A DNA stretch of 18,070 bases. It comes from Candidatus Aenigmarchaeota archaeon ex4484_52. GTDB lineage: Archaea; EX4484-52. Each line of letters starts with the position of its first letter. Within the stretch, counting starts at the first letter, position 1. The position numbers and the translations under genes were made by a program. Below the pieces are notes generated by a model that worked only from the letters and a program-made list of their open reading frames with translations, was not told where the DNA came from and did not search any database. This document shows, in pieces, positions 14,971 to 18,070 of the stretch. The stretch spans positions 1 to 18,070 of the forward strand of contig NJDR01000014.1 of assembly GCA_002254415.1 (NCBI GenBank). The letters are read 5' to 3'.

Positions 14971-15819
14971 TTATAAATTCCACTCGCCCTCAAATACAAA
15001 TTCAGCAGGTCCTGTCATATAAACGCAATTATCTTTTTCATCCCAGTTTATATTTAAAATCCCTCCTTTTAAGATAACATCAATATTTCTATTTGTTTTA
15101 TTGTTTAATACACAAGCAACAACAGAGGCACACGCACCTGTTCCGCAGGCAAGTGTTTGGCCAACTCCTCTTTCCCAAACTCTCATTTGTATTTGACTTG
15201 CATCTACAACATTTACAAACTCAACATTTGTCCTTTCTGGAAACATTTTATGATTTTCCAGCAAATTTCCAAATCTATCAAATGCAACAAAATTTACATC
15301 ATCAACAAAAACAATACAATGTGGATTGCCCATTGAAACGCAAGTAATATTTACCTTAATCTCATCATTGACGGAAATTACCTCATCAATTATTTTTTCT
15401 TTGTTAAAAATTGCTGGAATTTTTTTTGCATCTATTATTGGTTTTCCCATATTTACTTTTGCCGTAAATTTTTCTTTTTCCTTCATAATTATTTGTATTT
15501 TTTTTATTCCGCTCAAAGTTTCAATATTTGTGTTTTGTTTTTTTACAATATTTTTATCATATAAATATTTTGCCATACATCTTATTGCATTTCCGCACAT
15601 CTGGGCTTCGCTTCCATCTGTATTAAAAATCCGCATTTTTGCATCAGTGGTTTTTGAAGGCATTATCAAAACAAGGCCGTCAGAGCCAATACCAAAATGC
15701 CTGTTGCTCATTTTTTTTGCTAAATCAGGAATATCAATATTTTGCAAATCCTGATTAAAACAATTGATAAAAATATAATCATTGCCAAGACCCTGCATTT
15801 TTGTAAATTTTATTTTCAT
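14971..15819 (-). CDS. dapF: Diaminopimelate epimerase
   Basis: A 282-residue PLP-independent racemase converting LL- to meso-diaminopimelate, the penultimate step of lysine synthesis in the cytosol. KMQGLGNDYIF (7-17) opens the first half-barrel. DGSEAQMCGNAIRC (68-81) holds the first catalytic cysteine, Cys75, followed by the usual GN-x-x-R-C. VSMGNPHCIVFVDD (161-174) and ERTNVEFV (195-202) are substrate-binding segments. WERGVGQTLACGTGAC (215-230) holds the second catalytic cysteine, Cys225. Length and motif spacing fit the bacterial and archaeal family (about 275 residues). Its ATG overlaps the stop of a degenerate upstream gene (ATGA at 15816-15819), and lysA lies beyond that on the same strand. 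As archaea lack diaminopimelate walls, the product should feed LysA for lysine. Confidence 0.96.
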   Translation of the reverse strand: MKIKFTKMQGLGNDYIFINCFNQDLQNIDIPDLAKKMSNRHFGIGSDGLVLIMPSKTTDAKMRIFNTDGSEAQMCGNAIRCMAKYLYDKNIVKKQNTNIETLSGIKKIQIIMKEKEKFTAKVNMGKPIIDAKKIPAIFNKEKIIDEVISVNDEIKVNITCVSMGNPHCIVFVDDVNFVAFDRFGNLLENHKMFPERTNVEFVNVVDASQIQMRVWERGVGQTLACGTGACASVVACVLNNKTNRNIDVILKGGILNINWDEKDNCVYMTGPAEFVFEGEWNL

Positions 15820-16169
15820 ATCAAATTTGATTCTTTTACCGTAAATTTGTTTTCAGGTATTAATGCACCTTTTGGCAAAACATTAAATTTTTCAAATCCA
15901 ACAACTTCACCTGTTTTATGTCTTTTTTTATTAGAAACCCTTCCTCTGTTTCTTCGCATATTATCTTCTTGCTTTTTCTAATTTCATCTATGTTTGCTAA
16001 TGTCTTAACCTCTTTTCTCTATTCTTAATTATTGGATGTTTTTTTAGGTAATTAACTGCTAGTAGCCCTCTGTCGTTCTGATTTCTTTTCCTGTTATTGA
16101 TATAACCTGAATCTGATTTTTGCTGAATCTATTTATTGGAATCATTAAATACAATTATATTTTTCTTTT

Positions 16170-16173
<4 letters not shown>
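15816..16173 (-). pseudogene. Ghost gene between lysA and dapF
   Basis: A decayed gene fits exactly between its neighbours. Its ATG (16171-16173) overlaps the lysA TGA and its TGA (15816-15818) overlaps the dapF ATG, so it was once the middle gene of a coupled trio. The span is 358 bases, not a multiple of three. It starts MKKKNIIVFNDSNK, hits TAG, then reads in other frames ISITGKEIRTTEG, LLAVNYLKKHPIIKNREKRL, LANIDEIRKSKKIICEETEEGFLIKK (in parts), KHKTGEVVGFEKFNVLPKGAL and finally IPENKFTVKESNLI. The native product was about 115 residues and hydrophilic. I cannot name the family. The GEVVGFE element is reminiscent of DUF2283-like small proteins, but that is a guess. It is not a known lysine-pathway enzyme by size or motif. 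Confidence 0.65.
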
Positions 16174-17583
<1,410 letters not shown>

Positions 17584-17664
17584 TTAATATTATAGTATGA
17601 GCCATAATTTTATAAATGAAAACTATAAATACTTATATAGGACTACATAAAATATTATTTCTAA

Positions 17665-18070
17665 AAAAACACTAATTTTGGTGGTGGCAGACAACCATAT
17701 CCAAAGGACTACATGCAACCGACAATGCAAAAGAAATATTAAAGAGAAGCATTAATGAGGCAACAAAAAACAAGAAAAATAATTATATTCTTGGATTAAT
17801 TGATGAAGCATCTAAATATTTGGGTTTTATGCAGCAAACGGTAAAAATGTTGTAGATTTTAAAAAAAATCCACAAAAGAATCTGTTTGTGAATTTCTGCA
17901 AACAATAAGAGAATATAATGCTAAAGAACTTATTATTGCAATAATTGATAATTTCAGTTCTCACAAAGCAAAAAAAACAATAGAATTTACAAAAAGCAGA
18001 AATATTCTGCTGTTGTTTTTACTGCCTTATTCACCTGATTTAAACCCAATAAAGCAAATATGGAAAAGTG
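17665..18070 (+). pseudogene. Degenerate IS630-family transposase, cut by the window end
   Basis: Fragments in several frames match an IS630-type DDE transposase. They begin PYPKDYMQPT (about 17696), then DNAKEILKRSINEATKNKK and NNYILGLIDEASKYL with the first catalytic Asp region. A direct jump follows to GFYAANGKNVVDFKKNPQK, so roughly 30 residues between are deleted. After a shift come SVCEFLQTIREYNAKELIIAI and IDNFSSHKAKKTIEF with the second Asp, then FLLPYSPDLNPIKQIWKS. LPYSPDLNPI..IW is the family hallmark; the usual Glu after NPI is Lys here (NPIK), so the third acidic residue is lost as well. At least two frameshifts and stops are present. No terminal inverted repeats could be located. 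The stretch 17590-17665 shows nothing else. Confidence 0.85.

Overview
The window looks like chromosomal DNA of an archaeon. It carries RadA, a family-B DNA polymerase, RNase HII, archaeal-type ArgRS, glutamate dehydrogenase, an ATP-grasp subunit of ADP-forming acetyl-CoA synthetase, and a tRNA-Cys without encoded CCA. Most genes lack a Shine-Dalgarno and sit just behind T/A-rich TATA-like stretches. Base composition is very A+T rich (roughly a quarter G+C by eye, not computed) and proteins are full of Lys, Asn and Ile. The RadA linker (YETG instead of the euryarchaeal FxxA form) resembles what I recall from DPANN/Woesearchaeota-type RadA, so a host- or partner-dependent DPANN archaeon is my best guess. 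That is inference, not proof.

Layout. 1-1200: a small membrane protein, then wreckage of a GNAT acetyltransferase and a second possible relic. 1204-5291: RNase HII on the plus strand, running tail to tail into a minus-strand block of ArgRS, tRNA-Cys, a possible lipocalin/CrtC-like protein and a small winged-helix protein. 5300-8675: a tryptophan synthase beta relic, glutamate dehydrogenase, the acetyl-CoA synthetase beta subunit, and a multiply frameshifted isoprenylcysteine-methyltransferase-like gene. 8680-10483: a membrane-anchored PLD-type protein divergent from a zinc-type cation diffusion facilitator that carries a C-terminal zinc ribbon. 10499-14217: minus-strand replication/recombination block of a small membrane ORF, radA and polB. 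14220-14970: relic of a TSPPY-type DNA methyltransferase. 14971-17399: lysA and dapF (end of the diaminopimelate route to lysine) flanking a ghost gene that still abuts both neighbours with ATGA overlaps. 17400-18070: an (ATT)11 microsatellite, a truncated tRNA-binding B3/B4-domain relic, and an internally deleted IS630-family transposase that runs off the window.

How it fits together. Information-processing genes (polB, radA, rnhB, argS, tRNA-Cys) are intact. Catabolism is represented by glutamate oxidation and ATP formation from acyl-CoA, and lysine synthesis is retained. At least seven accessory or biosynthetic genes are in visible decay (trpB, GNAT, ICMT-like, DNA methylase, B3/B4, IS630, lysA-dapF spacer gene). 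The window therefore reads as a genome in active reduction. I did not find a clear new multi-gene system. The most unusual intact items are the altered RadA P-loop, the CDF-zinc-ribbon fusion, the PLD domain interrupted by a membrane hairpin, and the uncharacterised winged-helix/beta-rich gene pair.
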